From: CBDCUI01 sp965223115
GTDB taxonomy: Bacteria > Pseudomonadota > Gammaproteobacteria > UBA4575
Direction: 5' to 3'
DNA: 64,000 nucleotides
Assembly: GCA_965223115.1 (NCBI GenBank)
Contig: OZ244982.1
Span: 558,001-622,000 of the forward strand
In this document: in pieces, positions 44,246 through 53,653 of the stretch
Layout: each line of letters starts with the position of its first letter
How positions within the stretch are numbered: position 1 is the stretch's first letter
The notes under the pieces: model-generated
Seen by the model: the letters and a program-made list of their open reading frames with translations, nothing else
The model's database searches: none
What the model was told of the DNA's origin: nothing
Position numbers and translations under genes: made by a program

Positions 44246-45172
44246 TTACGAATACATAAGGGTTTTAGATTTTGGGATTTTCACTGTATCCCAATGTTGT
44301 ATAGCCCAATCCCATATATCTTCTAAGTTTTCTGCGGCAAGGTCATGTGGGGGTTTCTGTCCTAAATCAAGTAATGCTTTTACTAATGTAACGTTACAAT
44401 TATTTATTGATAATGGCTCTGCATTTGATTGTTTGCTTAATTTGTGTCCATGCTCATCAATAATAATAGGTATATGCAGAAATTTTGGTATAGCTGATCC
44501 AAGTAATTTGCAAATGAAAATTTGCAAAGATGTAAATGTTAGTAAGTCACTACCGCGTACGACTTCAGTTATATTTTCATAGGCATCATCAACACTTACA
44601 GCAAGTGCATAAGTTGGAAGCTTATGTTTTCTATAAATTATTATATCGCCGATATCATTTAATATATTTAATGATTGTTTGCCATATACTGCATCATGGA
44701 ATTCGATAAATTCATCACTAGTACGCAGTCTTAAGTTATAAGCAACATTGTTTATATCAAGGTTTTTGGCTCTACAGGATCCGGGATAACGTTTTCCTAA
44801 AACCGACTCTTTAGCTATCTGATCAATTTGTTTTCGTGAGCAAGAGCAAGCATATATTAGATTTTTTTCTTTTAGTTTAGTTAGTTTTTCATGATACGTT
44901 TCATTGCGTGATGATTGATATAAAGGTGATCCGTACCATTCAAATCGATAGTGTTCTAGAGTGTGTAGAATGTTGTTCGCTGAGCCAGCTACTTCACGAG
45001 GGGGGTCAATATCTTCAATGCGAATTAGCCACTGTCCTCCATTCTTTTTTGCCTGAAGATAGCTTGCTACGGCAGCGATAAGTGAGCCGTAATGAAGTGG
45101 GCCAGTGGGAGATGGGGCAAAACGGCCAATGTAAAGTTGCTTATTGAGTTGACTACTAGTACGAGTGCTCAT
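44246..45172 (-). CDS. gluQ: Glutamyl-Q tRNA(Asp) synthetase
   Basis: Glutamylates queuosine at position 34 of tRNA-Asp. 308 residues, lacking the anticodon-binding domain of GluRS. N-terminal YIGRFAPSPTGPLHYGSL carries the HIGH-like motif, CSCSRKQ with YPGSCR gives the zinc site, and KLSKQ is the KMSKS-like motif. It follows dksA on the same strand after 37 bp, the classical dksA-gluQ pair. Confidence 0.95.
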   Translation of the reverse strand: MSTRTSSQLNKQLYIGRFAPSPTGPLHYGSLIAAVASYLQAKKNGGQWLIRIEDIDPPREVAGSANNILHTLEHYRFEWYGSPLYQSSRNETYHEKLTKLKEKNLIYACSCSRKQIDQIAKESVLGKRYPGSCRAKNLDINNVAYNLRLRTSDEFIEFHDAVYGKQSLNILNDIGDIIIYRKHKLPTYALAVSVDDAYENITEVVRGSDLLTFTSLQIFICKLLGSAIPKFLHIPIIIDEHGHKLSKQSNAEPLSINNCNVTLVKALLDLGQKPPHDLAAENLEDIWDWAIQHWDTVKIPKSKTLMYS

Positions 45173-45209
45173 AGTTTAAATGTGATGAGTCACACTAGAA
45201 AAGAAATAA

Positions 45210-46061
45210 CTATGAGAATATTTGTTTCTCTTTTATTTCTTGTAACGTTTTGCAATCTATACATAAAGTAGCAGTAGGTCTGGCTTCCAGTCTTTTAATT
45301 CCTATTTCAATTCCACATGATTCGCAATACCCGTATTCATCCGAATCTATTGATGCCAAAGTTTGATTTATTTTACGAACTAATTTGCTTTCACGATCAC
45401 GAGTACGTAATTCAAGACTAAACTCTTCTTCTTGTGTTGCACGATCTGCAGGATCTGCAAAGTTGCTTGCATCTTTTTTCATATGATCGACTGTGCGATT
45501 AACTTCATCAAGCAGATCTTGTTTCCAGCGTAATAATATATTACGGAAATGTTCCAATTGATTAGGACTCATGTAACTTTCACCACGATGCATCGTATAA
45601 GGAGTAATACCGTCAACGGGTAAATCTACTGATGAACGTTTGTTGAGTAGTTCGATGCGTTTTTTCTTTTTTTCTTCTTTTGCAAGCCGAGCTTTTTCTT
45701 CTGCAAGTTCAGCTTTAGTTGGTTTTTTTTCTTTAGGTTGTGTCTTTTTCGGCGTAGCTTTCTTTTTTGCCACTACTTTTTTCTTGGGTACGGCTTTCTT
45801 TTTTACCGCAACTTTTTTCTTAGGCGCAGCTTTCTTTTTTGCAGGAGTCCGTTTTTTTGCCACTGCCTTTTTTGTTGACGTTGCTTTTTTCTTTACTGCT
45901 GTTTTTTTCTTGGGAGCAGCCTTCTTTTTTGCTGCTACCTTTTTCTTGGGCGTAGCTTTCTTACTAGAGGCTACTTTTTTCTTTGTTGCAGCCTTTTTCT
46001 TAATGGCTGTTTTCTTTTTTGGTGTTGCCTTTCTCTTTGTAGCTGACTTTTTTGCTGCCAT
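45210..46061 (-). CDS. dksA: DksA transcription factor with Lys/Ala-rich N-terminal extension
   Basis: RNA polymerase secondary-channel regulator acting with ppGpp. 283 residues from the ATG at 46061 (MAAKKSATKRK); an earlier GTG/ATG-type start at 46112 would add 17 unlike residues. Residues 1-120 are a tandem-like Lys/Ala/Pro/Thr-rich tail (KKKAAPKKK, KKKATPKKK) resembling histone H1 or AlgP tails. The C-terminal 150 residues are complete DksA: coiled coil with DPADRA tip residues and the zinc finger CESCG...CIDC. E. coli DksA is 151 residues, so the tail nearly doubles it. Possibly gives DNA or RNA binding. Confidence 0.93.
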   Translation of the reverse strand: MAAKKSATKRKATPKKKTAIKKKAATKKKVASSKKATPKKKVAAKKKAAPKKKTAVKKKATSTKKAVAKKRTPAKKKAAPKKKVAVKKKAVPKKKVVAKKKATPKKTQPKEKKPTKAELAEEKARLAKEEKKKKRIELLNKRSSVDLPVDGITPYTMHRGESYMSPNQLEHFRNILLRWKQDLLDEVNRTVDHMKKDASNFADPADRATQEEEFSLELRTRDRESKLVRKINQTLASIDSDEYGYCESCGIEIGIKRLEARPTATLCIDCKTLQEIKEKQIFS

Positions 46062-46176
46062 GGAACTCTCACTTAAAAATGAAGCCCGCTTTGATACCAG
46101 ATAACGCGTCATCTGGCAAGCAACAACTGAATAAAAGCTAGCGATTGAAAACGGCTAGACAGTAAATTTAGTAAAT

Positions 46177-47550
46177 TTATGGGTCTTTTTTATCAACATT
46201 GCCGTGTAGTCGGCCTGTAGCTAATTGTATGAGTATTTTGTCACCCTCAGAGACCTGTTCTGAAGAATGGATAATTTGATCATTTTCCTCATTAGAAACA
46301 ATTGCATAGCCTCTGTTCAAGGTTCCGAGTGGACTAATTGCATGAAGAGTACGAGTTAAGCTCGTTAATTGTTGATTTCCTTTGTTTAGTTGTTGATTTA
46401 TTAGGCTATATAGTTGTTTGTGTAAGTTATCAAGTTGTAATTTGGAGGTATGAATACGAGTTTTTGGTGATTGGTTTTCAAGTCGTATTATCAGCTCATT
46501 GAGTGAATTAGAATGAGCATAGAGTTCAAGTCTGATTGCACTGAGTGCGCGATTTTTGAGTTCGGTCAGTCGTTCAGAGCTTCTTTGTAGCGCTTGTTTC
46601 GGGTGTAAAAATTCTAGTTTTTGTGCTAGCCAATCGATAGATTGGTGTAGCGTAATTAGCTTATCCTGAATAAAGTAATATAAAGACTTTTCAAATTGCA
46701 AAAAGTTTTCTATTAAGTCATTTTGATGTGGTGTGATGAGTTCGGCTGCAGCTGATGGTGTTGCAGCACGTATATCGGCTACAAAATCAGCAATTGTGAA
46801 ATCAACTTCATGACCGATACCTGTAACAATAGGTATGTGGGACGCATAAATAGCACGTGCAACAATTTCTTCGTTAAAAGACCACAAATCTTCTATAGAG
46901 CCACCACCACGGGCCAGGATGATGACATCACACTGTTTTCGGTCGTTTATAGTTTGAATTGCATCTACTATGGCAGCAGATGAATCATCCCCTTGGACGG
47001 CTACGGCAAAGATTTGTATGTCTAGAATAGGGTATCTGCGCTGTAGAACACTGAGAATGTCACGTATTGCAGCACCAGTCGCAGAAGTGACAACCGCAAG
47101 TTTATTAGGAAAAGTGGGTAATGCTTGTTTGTGTGCTTGCTCAAATAGGCCTTCTTTATTTAGTGCTCTTTTTAGTTCTTCAAATTTACGCTGAAGTATC
47201 CCAATCCCTGCTTCTTCCATGTGTTCTACAGTAAGCTGATATTCACCCCGAGGTTCGTATAGTGCAACTCGTGCGCGGATCAAGACATGGTCACCGTCTT
47301 CAGGTTTAAACTCAAGTCTTCGATTAGCATTGCGAAACATTGCACAGCGCACTTGGGCTTGCTCATCCTTTAATGAAAAATATATATGCCCTGAAGCGGG
47401 TTTGGCTAAATTCGAGAGTTCTCCTTCAATCCAAATCATGGCGAAGTTGTTTTGCAGTAATTGCTTCACTTCAGCGTTTAATTGGCTTACCGAGTAGATC
47501 TGTCTTTCTTCAAGGTCGATGTTTAGCTGTGAGGTATCCATTTTGGACAT
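46177..47550 (-). CDS. xseA: Exodeoxyribonuclease VII large subunit
   Basis: Nuclease degrading single-stranded DNA together with XseB. 457 residues. N-terminal OB fold (IYSVSQLNAEVKQLLQ, WIEGELSNLAKPASGHIYFSLKD region), catalytic domain with VVTSATGAAIRDILSVLQRR, ILARGGGSIEDLWSFN and GIGHEVDFTIADFVAD, and a C-terminal coiled coil. Divergent from guaB. XseB is not in the window. Confidence 0.95.
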   Translation of the reverse strand: MSKMDTSQLNIDLEERQIYSVSQLNAEVKQLLQNNFAMIWIEGELSNLAKPASGHIYFSLKDEQAQVRCAMFRNANRRLEFKPEDGDHVLIRARVALYEPRGEYQLTVEHMEEAGIGILQRKFEELKRALNKEGLFEQAHKQALPTFPNKLAVVTSATGAAIRDILSVLQRRYPILDIQIFAVAVQGDDSSAAIVDAIQTINDRKQCDVIILARGGGSIEDLWSFNEEIVARAIYASHIPIVTGIGHEVDFTIADFVADIRAATPSAAAELITPHQNDLIENFLQFEKSLYYFIQDKLITLHQSIDWLAQKLEFLHPKQALQRSSERLTELKNRALSAIRLELYAHSNSLNELIIRLENQSPKTRIHTSKLQLDNLHKQLYSLINQQLNKGNQQLTSLTRTLHAISPLGTLNRGYAIVSNEENDQIIHSSEQVSEGDKILIQLATGRLHGNVDKKDP

Positions 47551-47659
47551 ATTAAATTGTTTAATTTAGAGCAATATTGAATATTTTAATACTGAATGTC
47601 AGTTTACCGCGAAATAGGCAATCACTATAATGAGCCGCCACTATGGCACAGGACCACTT

Positions 47660-49117
47660 ATGCGAATTAAACAAGACGCACTGACATTTGATGACGTTTC
47701 ACTAGTACCCGCCCACTCTAGTATTTTACCGCGCGAAGTGGATCTCAAAACTCAGTTAACACGTGAAATAACATTAAATATGCCCTTGCTGTCTTCGGCA
47801 ATGGATACTGTAACTGAAGGTCGTTTGGCGATATCGATGGCTCAAGAAGGGGGCTTTGGAGTAATACATAAAAATCTTACTATTGCTAATCAGGCCAAAG
47901 AAGTCCGTTTGGTTAAAAAATACGAAAGCGGAGTAATCAAAGACCCAATAAGTGTTGATCCTTCTACAAGCGTTGGCGAGGTGCTTGAGTTAACTCGCAA
48001 GAAAAATATATCTGGTGTTCCGGTTGTTTCGGGAGAGTCTTTGCTAGGTATAGTAACCAGCCGCGATTTACGCTTTGAAACACGCAAAGATGAGCCGGTA
48101 TCGAAAATCATGACTCCTCAAGATCGTTTAGTGACTGTAAAAGAAGGCGCAAGTAAAAAAGAAATTAAGCAATTATTGCATGAACACCGAATTGAAAAAG
48201 TTTTAGTAGTGAATGACCGTTTTGCACTACGTGGGCTCATCACAGTTAAAGATATACAAAAATCTAAAGACTTCCCTTATGCATGTAAAGATGAAGAAGG
48301 TAGATTGTTAGTTGGTGCAGCAGTGGGTGTAGGATCTGATACTGATAAGCGAGTGAATGAGCTTGTTGAAGCGGGTGTAGATGTCATTGTAGTGGATACA
48401 GCGCACGGCCATTCGCAAGCTGTGTTAGACCGAGTCCGTTGGATAAAAAATAATTTTGCTAAAGTTCAAGTGATTGGTGGGAATATTGCAACGGGTCAAG
48501 CAGCAAAGGACCTAGTTAATGCTGGGGCTGATGCAGTAAAAGTTGGCATTGGCCCTGGTTCCATTTGTACAACAAGAATTGTGGCAGGTGTGGGTGTACC
48601 GCAAATAAGTGCAGTTGATAACATTCATCAAGCTATTAAGTCTGAAGTACCTATTATTGCGGATGGTGGAATACGCTATTCAGGTGATGTCGCCAAAGCA
48701 ATTGCGGCGGGTGCAGATACAGTCATGATAGGTGGATTATTTGCAGGTACAAAAGAGGCACCTGGTGAAGTTGAGTTATACCAAGGCCGCTCTTATAAAA
48801 GTTATCGAGGTATGGGTTCCTTATCTGCGATGCAACAAGGTTCTAGCGATCGTTATTTTCAAGATGATGAGTTGAATGCTGAAAAATATGTACCAGAAGG
48901 TATAGAAGGGCGTGTCCCGTATAAAGGTACTGTAGTCACCATTATTCACCAGTTATTAGGTGGCTTGCGTTCCAGTATGGGTTATGTGGGCTGCGAGAAT
49001 ATTTGTGATATGCGCACTAAGCCCGAATTCGTAAGAATATCAGCAGCCGGTATGCGTGAAAGTCATGTACATGATGTGACAATCACAAAAGAAGCACCTA
49101 ATTACCATATTGAATGA
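47660..49117 (+). CDS. guaB: Inosine-5'-monophosphate dehydrogenase
   Basis: NAD-dependent oxidation of IMP to XMP, first step to GMP. 485 residues from the ATG at 47660 (MRIKQDALTFDDV); an upstream ATG at 47630 would add an unlikely 10 residues. Two CBS domains (about residues 95-205) are inserted in the barrel; catalytic Cys in KVGIGPGSICTTRIVAG; flap with YRGMGSLSAM. guaA follows after 30 bp. Confidence 0.97.
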   Translation: MRIKQDALTFDDVSLVPAHSSILPREVDLKTQLTREITLNMPLLSSAMDTVTEGRLAISMAQEGGFGVIHKNLTIANQAKEVRLVKKYESGVIKDPISVDPSTSVGEVLELTRKKNISGVPVVSGESLLGIVTSRDLRFETRKDEPVSKIMTPQDRLVTVKEGASKKEIKQLLHEHRIEKVLVVNDRFALRGLITVKDIQKSKDFPYACKDEEGRLLVGAAVGVGSDTDKRVNELVEAGVDVIVVDTAHGHSQAVLDRVRWIKNNFAKVQVIGGNIATGQAAKDLVNAGADAVKVGIGPGSICTTRIVAGVGVPQISAVDNIHQAIKSEVPIIADGGIRYSGDVAKAIAAGADTVMIGGLFAGTKEAPGEVELYQGRSYKSYRGMGSLSAMQQGSSDRYFQDDELNAEKYVPEGIEGRVPYKGTVVTIIHQLLGGLRSSMGYVGCENICDMRTKPEFVRISAAGMRESHVHDVTITKEAPNYHIE

Positions 49118-49147
49118 TAAAAATATTGCTTTTTTAAGCTTATACAC

Positions 49148-50722
49148 ATGACAGATATTCATGCGCATAAAATCTTGATTCTTGATTATGGATCTCAATA
49201 TACACAACTCATTGCGCGTCGAATTCGTGAGATAGGAACGTATTGTGAAATTTATCCATGGGATGCATCTGCAGAACAAATTGCATCATTTAATGCAAAA
49301 GGCATAGTTTTATCTGGTGGCCCTGAATCTGTCACTATCGAAAACACACCTGAAGTTTCTTCATCGGTTTTAAACTTAGGTGTTCCTATTCTTGGTATTT
49401 GTTATGGCATGCAAGCTATGACAAAACAAATGGGTGGTGATGTAGAGGTATCCAATAAACGTGAATTTGGTTACGCACAAGTATCATTTGCAGGAGATGC
49501 GGAACTTTTCTCAGGGCTAATTGGTGATAATAACAAGAATGGTGCTGACATATTAGATGTTTGGATGTCGCATGGAGATCATGTTGTTAAGTTGCCAGAG
49601 GGTTTTAAAGTTATCGCAAGTACGGAAAGTGCTCCGATTGCCGCTATTGCAGATGAAAAACGAAAATTTTATGGTCTGCAATTCCATCCGGAAGTTACAC
49701 ATACAAAACAAGGCCAACATATATTACAACGTTTTGTTAATAAAATTTGTAATTGTAATTCAGATTGGACTGCTGCAAACATTATTCAAGAGTCTATAAA
49801 TCAGGTTAAACAACAAGTTGGCAGCGATCAAGTGCTCCTTGCGCTTTCAGGTGGTGTGGATTCTTCTGTTGTTGCTGCCTTGTTGCATGAAGCGATTGGT
49901 GATCAGCTTATCTGTATTTTTGTTGACACAGGGCTGTTGCGATTAAACGAAGGTGACCAAGTCATGGATACTTTTGCTCAGCATATGGGTATAAAAGTTA
50001 TTAGAATAAATGCAGAGCAACGTTACTATAATGAATTAAAAGATGTAGAGGATCCAGAGAAGAAAAGAAAAATTATAGGTAATCTTTTTATTAGAATTTT
50101 TGAGGAAGAAGCAAAAAACTTAACAAATATAAAGTGGTTAGCTCAAGGTACAATTTATCCTGATGTTATTGAGTCTGCAGGGGCAACGACAGGTAAAGCG
50201 CATTTGATAAAATCCCATCATAATGTGGGTGGATTGCCAGAAGAAATGGAGCTTCATCTAGTCGAACCATTGAGGGAGTTATTTAAAGATGAAGTAAGAG
50301 CAATTGGTTTGGAGCTTGGTTTACCACGTGACATAGTTTTTCGACATCCATTTCCTGGGCCAGGTTTGGGAGTTCGTATTTTAGGTGTAGTAAAAAAAGA
50401 ATATGCTGATTTATTACGTTTAGCAGATGATATTTTTATTTCTGAACTTAAAAGTAACAATTTATATGATGATGTATCACAAGCGTTTGTAGTTTTTCTA
50501 CCAGTTAAGTCGGTAGGAGTCATGGGAGACGGTAGAAAATATGATTATGTTGTTGCTTTACGTGCTGTTGAGACAGTAGATTTTATGACTGCCCGTTGGG
50601 CTCATCTTCCCTACGAATTTTTAGACCATGTTTCTAGACGTATCATTAATGAAGTGAATGGAATTTCAAGAGTGACTTACGATATCTCGGGTAAGCCACC
50701 AGCCACGATAGAATGGGAGTAA
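49148..50722 (+). CDS. guaA: GMP synthase (glutamine-hydrolysing)
   Basis: Converts XMP to GMP. 524 residues. N-terminal class I amidotransferase with nucleophile GICYGMQAM and FHPEVTHT; ATP pyrophosphatase domain with P-loop LALSGGVDSSVVAALLH; C-terminal dimerisation domain ending PPATIEWE. Operon with guaB; the next small gene begins one base after its stop. Confidence 0.97.
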   Translation: MTDIHAHKILILDYGSQYTQLIARRIREIGTYCEIYPWDASAEQIASFNAKGIVLSGGPESVTIENTPEVSSSVLNLGVPILGICYGMQAMTKQMGGDVEVSNKREFGYAQVSFAGDAELFSGLIGDNNKNGADILDVWMSHGDHVVKLPEGFKVIASTESAPIAAIADEKRKFYGLQFHPEVTHTKQGQHILQRFVNKICNCNSDWTAANIIQESINQVKQQVGSDQVLLALSGGVDSSVVAALLHEAIGDQLICIFVDTGLLRLNEGDQVMDTFAQHMGIKVIRINAEQRYYNELKDVEDPEKKRKIIGNLFIRIFEEEAKNLTNIKWLAQGTIYPDVIESAGATTGKAHLIKSHHNVGGLPEEMELHLVEPLRELFKDEVRAIGLELGLPRDIVFRHPFPGPGLGVRILGVVKKEYADLLRLADDIFISELKSNNLYDDVSQAFVVFLPVKSVGVMGDGRKYDYVVALRAVETVDFMTARWAHLPYEFLDHVSRRIINEVNGISRVTYDISGKPPATIEWE

Positions 50723-50723
50723 T

Positions 50724-50918
50724 ATGATTTGTATTAAAGCTGAGATCCCCCCAGAATTATGTGAAATAGATGATGAGTTAAAAGCTATATATCATAGTGA
50801 AGATACCATTTGTTTTTTTATTTTTAAAACACGAAAGGATCGAAATAAATTTTTGGATGATACTGTTGGTATGAAAAAAACTAAACGAGAAAAGTATTTT
50901 AATTCATTTTATAGTTAG
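50724..50918 (+). CDS. Small unrecognised protein coupled to guaA
   Basis: 64 residues (MICIKAEIPPELCEIDDEL..., Lys/Arg-rich C-terminus). The ATG follows the guaA stop by one base and uses GGAG at the end of guaA as its ribosome-binding site, so it is probably translated by coupling. One Cys pair, no clear domain. Its place between guaA and tadA, 18 bp before tadA, suggests a purine or tRNA-linked gene, but function is unknown. Confidence 0.55.
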   Translation: MICIKAEIPPELCEIDDELKAIYHSEDTICFFIFKTRKDRNKFLDDTVGMKKTKREKYFNSFYS

Positions 50919-50936
50919 TTATTAATCAATTTTCAA

Positions 50937-51386
50937 TTGAATCGAGATCAACAATGGATGCATAGAGCCCTTGACTTGGCAAAGTATGCAGCAACAAAAC
51001 AAGAAGTGCCTGTTGGGGCAGTGCTTGTTCTCAATGATGATATAATAGGAGAAGGTTGGAATCAGCCAATTCAATTAAATGATCCTTGTGCACATGCTGA
51101 AGTTATTGCTTTACGTCATGCAGCAATTTCTATAAAAAATTATCGCTTATTAGATACAACAATGTATGTGACATTAGAACCATGTGTTATGTGTATTGGT
51201 GCATTGATACATGCCCGTATTAAGCGACTCGTGTTTGGGGCCTATGACCCTAAAACTGGAGCTGTAGAATCTGTATTTGATTTATTAGATGATGATAGGC
51301 ATAACCACAAAATTGAATTTTCTGGAGGTGTTTTAAAAGAGGAATGCGCTAGTTTACTGCAACAGTTTTTCTATCAACGCAGGTAA
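50937..51386 (+). CDS. tadA: tRNA-specific adenosine deaminase
   Basis: Converts A34 to inosine in tRNA-Arg. 149 residues from TTG at 50937, or 142 from the ATG at 50958. Zinc/catalytic motifs CAHAEVIAL and EPCVMCIGALIHARI, followed by the C-terminal helix. Convergent with mltF, ends 13 bp apart. Confidence 0.93.
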   Translation: MNRDQQWMHRALDLAKYAATKQEVPVGAVLVLNDDIIGEGWNQPIQLNDPCAHAEVIALRHAAISIKNYRLLDTTMYVTLEPCVMCIGALIHARIKRLVFGAYDPKTGAVESVFDLLDDDRHNHKIEFSGGVLKEECASLLQQFFYQRR

Positions 51387-51399
51387 AAATTCAATTTCT

Positions 51400-52800
51400 T
51401 TAAGGGTTTTGAGCAATGACTTCGTGCAGTTCTCCCTTGTTTTCAAGCCATACGAGTAGATCGAAGTAATTACGAATGTTTTGTACATAAACTACAGGCT
51501 CTTTTCCTCTAGCATAACCAAAACGGGTTTTTTCATACCACTTTCTCTTGCTAAGTAAAGGTAAATATTTTCTTACATCGGACCATAGATCAGGGTTGTC
51601 GCCAGCTTTTTGAGTAAGTATTCTTGCGTCTTCCAGGTGTCCAAAACCAACATTGTAAGCAGCCAACGCAAACCAGGTGCGGTCAGGATCATTGATGCGT
51701 AAAGGGATTTTATCGCGCATAACTAGATAATACTCAGTCCCACCTAAAACGCTTGCAAGAGGGTCAGCTCGATTATTAATTTGTAATTGTTTTGCGGTGT
51801 TACGAGTAAGCATCATGAGGCCTCTTACGCCCGTAGGTGATACTGCATTAGATCTCCATAATGATTCTTGATAACTGATTGCAGCAAGAAATCGCCAATC
51901 GAGATCAAATTCCAATGCTGCTTCTTTAAAAATATTTTCATATCTAGGAAGCCGTTCTTTTACATGCTTAATAAATGTATGGCTATCAGCTGGAGTAATG
52001 TCATTTATATGGCCAAAATATTTTTCACTTAGTTGTGTCAAGGTTCCATTATTAGTGATTTCTGCAAAAAACTTTTGTGCTGATTTCTGTAAAGAAATGT
52101 CTTCTGATTTTTTGAATGCCCAAGCTAATGATTGTTCTTTGCCTAGATTGAATCCAACTCTTAGTTTAGGGAAATAGCGTCGGCTTAATGCCAGTTCATT
52201 TGAGTCAGCAACTGTGTAATCAATAAGTCCTTCAGAAACTAATTGCATTAATTCTTCTGGGTTAAGGTCTGGGTATTCATGCCATTCTAAATATGGGAAA
52301 AATTCTTTATGGTCTTGTAATATTTGTGCGTGGGTACTGCCTTTAACCACAGCTATCTCTTTGTCATCTAGATCCTCAATAGTTTTGGGTCTTTTTTTAC
52401 CGCCTTGATAAGCTACTTGGGTTGTAACTTGAAGATAATCTGGACCAAAATCCACATAAGTTTCGCGTTGTTTTGTGCGTGTAATACCTGCAGCACCTAT
52501 ATGCGCTTTACCATCGACGACAGCCGGGAGAATTTGATGAAACTCGTTGTGTACAATTACTGATAGCTTTACTTTTAAGTAGTCTGCAAATAAGCTTGCT
52601 AGCTCATATTCAAAACCAGTAGGCCCTTCATTACCTATGTAATAAGTACTAGGACTATTACGCGTAATAATAACCAATTCACCATTGTGTTTAATTTGTT
52701 GCAGTAAAGAAGGCGAGTAATGGTGATGTGCAATGCCAAAGATCGCAATCACAAATACAATGAGAATTAATATCTCAATTTTGTGGAGAGTAGATTTCAT
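51400..52800 (-). CDS. mltF: Membrane-bound lytic transglycosylase F
   Basis: Peptidoglycan lytic enzyme of the outer membrane/periplasm. 466 residues: N-terminal hydrophobic export segment (about residues 8-25), an SBP_bac_3 (solute-binding type) regulatory domain (GELVIITRNSPSTYYIG..., about 38-265) and a C-terminal SLT goose-lysozyme-type domain with catalytic Glu in AISYQESLWRS and the GLMMLT and AYNVGFGH motifs. Tandem order is that of MltF. Start at 52800 next to the long gap. Confidence 0.94.
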   Translation of the reverse strand: MKSTLHKIEILILIVFVIAIFGIAHHHYSPSLLQQIKHNGELVIITRNSPSTYYIGNEGPTGFEYELASLFADYLKVKLSVIVHNEFHQILPAVVDGKAHIGAAGITRTKQRETYVDFGPDYLQVTTQVAYQGGKKRPKTIEDLDDKEIAVVKGSTHAQILQDHKEFFPYLEWHEYPDLNPEELMQLVSEGLIDYTVADSNELALSRRYFPKLRVGFNLGKEQSLAWAFKKSEDISLQKSAQKFFAEITNNGTLTQLSEKYFGHINDITPADSHTFIKHVKERLPRYENIFKEAALEFDLDWRFLAAISYQESLWRSNAVSPTGVRGLMMLTRNTAKQLQINNRADPLASVLGGTEYYLVMRDKIPLRINDPDRTWFALAAYNVGFGHLEDARILTQKAGDNPDLWSDVRKYLPLLSKRKWYEKTRFGYARGKEPVVYVQNIRNYFDLLVWLENKGELHEVIAQNP

Positions 52801-53166
52801 TGTATATCTTAAGTTTGTGACGTTATGGCTAATTAATTTAGAAATAGTTTTTATGCTTTAATGTGCAATATAAATTTTAATTGAGCTGTACAAAGCTATA
52901 TGTGATTTCAATAACAACCTTAGAAATAATGAATTTATATATAGTGAATATTATTCTATGTGTTAGCTTGGATTCCAAATGCTTAATTGATATATAAACA
53001 CTTAATTAACGTGTGTTTTTAGTGTAAAAAATTAAGCAGAAATGCTAACTAACTATTCTATGAAGCGTTTTTAAAAATGCATTTATTTAGATAAATTTTG
53101 AAATTAATAACATTACTTTATGTAGTAGTATGAAAAATGTGTGGATTGTGTACAGATAGTGCAATT

Positions 53167-53198
53167 AAACCAAATGGTTTTGTTTGTATAAACAAAAC
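53167..53198. repeat. Two overlapping inverted repeats in the 853-bp gap
   Basis: AAACC-AAAT-GGTTT (53167-53180) and GTTTTGTTT-GTAT-AAACAAAAC (53177-53198; perfect 9-bp arms) share bases 53177-53180, so the two hairpins would be mutually exclusive in RNA. About 460 bp before the ThDP gene. Confidence 0.45.
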
Positions 53199-53464
53199 AT
53201 CCTGCTTGCCAAAAGTGTTTAATTTATAAAGTTACAATATAAACTTTTTTCGATAAGTAGGTTGTAGTGGTTTTTTGTTTGGATAGGGTTGATAGATGAA
53301 CTTCTAGTATTCTACGAATCTATAAATATCGTTTTATTTAATTTAATAACTACAATTATTTTCAATCTTGGTGCCAACTAAAATTCTTAATATTTGTTGT
53401 TAAAAAAGGTGCTTTTTTATTAAAAAATAAATAGCTAAATAAGAATTCTACCTTTTGAATCATT

Positions 53465-53504
53465 AGGTTATTTAACCTCATAATAATTAGGGTTAATAAA
53501 CCCT
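53465..53504. promoter_or_regulatory. Paired palindromes upstream of the ThDP/citrate-synthase-like cluster
   Basis: AGGTTA-TT-TAACCT (53465-53478) and AGGGTT-AATA-AACCCT (53489-53504), centres 25 bp apart and similar half-sites. About 150 bp before the ATG at 53654. Candidate tandem operators. Confidence 0.5.
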
Positions 53505-53653
53505 ATCAATACATGTAAAATTCTGTTAAAAACTTAAGAACAATTATATTTTAGCTATGTAAATAGCTGTTAATAAAAATAATTATCTGAGTATATCAAT
53601 TTTAAAAGTGTGTATTTTAGCAGCTTAAATATTCCCATAGGTTTAGTACAACA

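Larger units (their letters stand above)
52801..53653. other. 853-bp gene-free, A+T-rich gap with palindromes
   Basis: Between divergently oriented mltF and the ThDP enzyme gene. I see no long reading frame, tRNA or obvious terminator. It holds four short palindromes (separate entries). Large for this compact genome, so it probably carries regulatory sites or small RNAs for the downstream cluster. Confidence 0.6.

Noticed and set aside
45640..46104. 154-residue Phe/Ala-rich frame on the plus strand
   Set aside because: It is the complement of the Lys-rich DksA tail; poly-Lys/Ala codons read as Phe-rich in the opposite strand. No ribosome-binding site or family motif.
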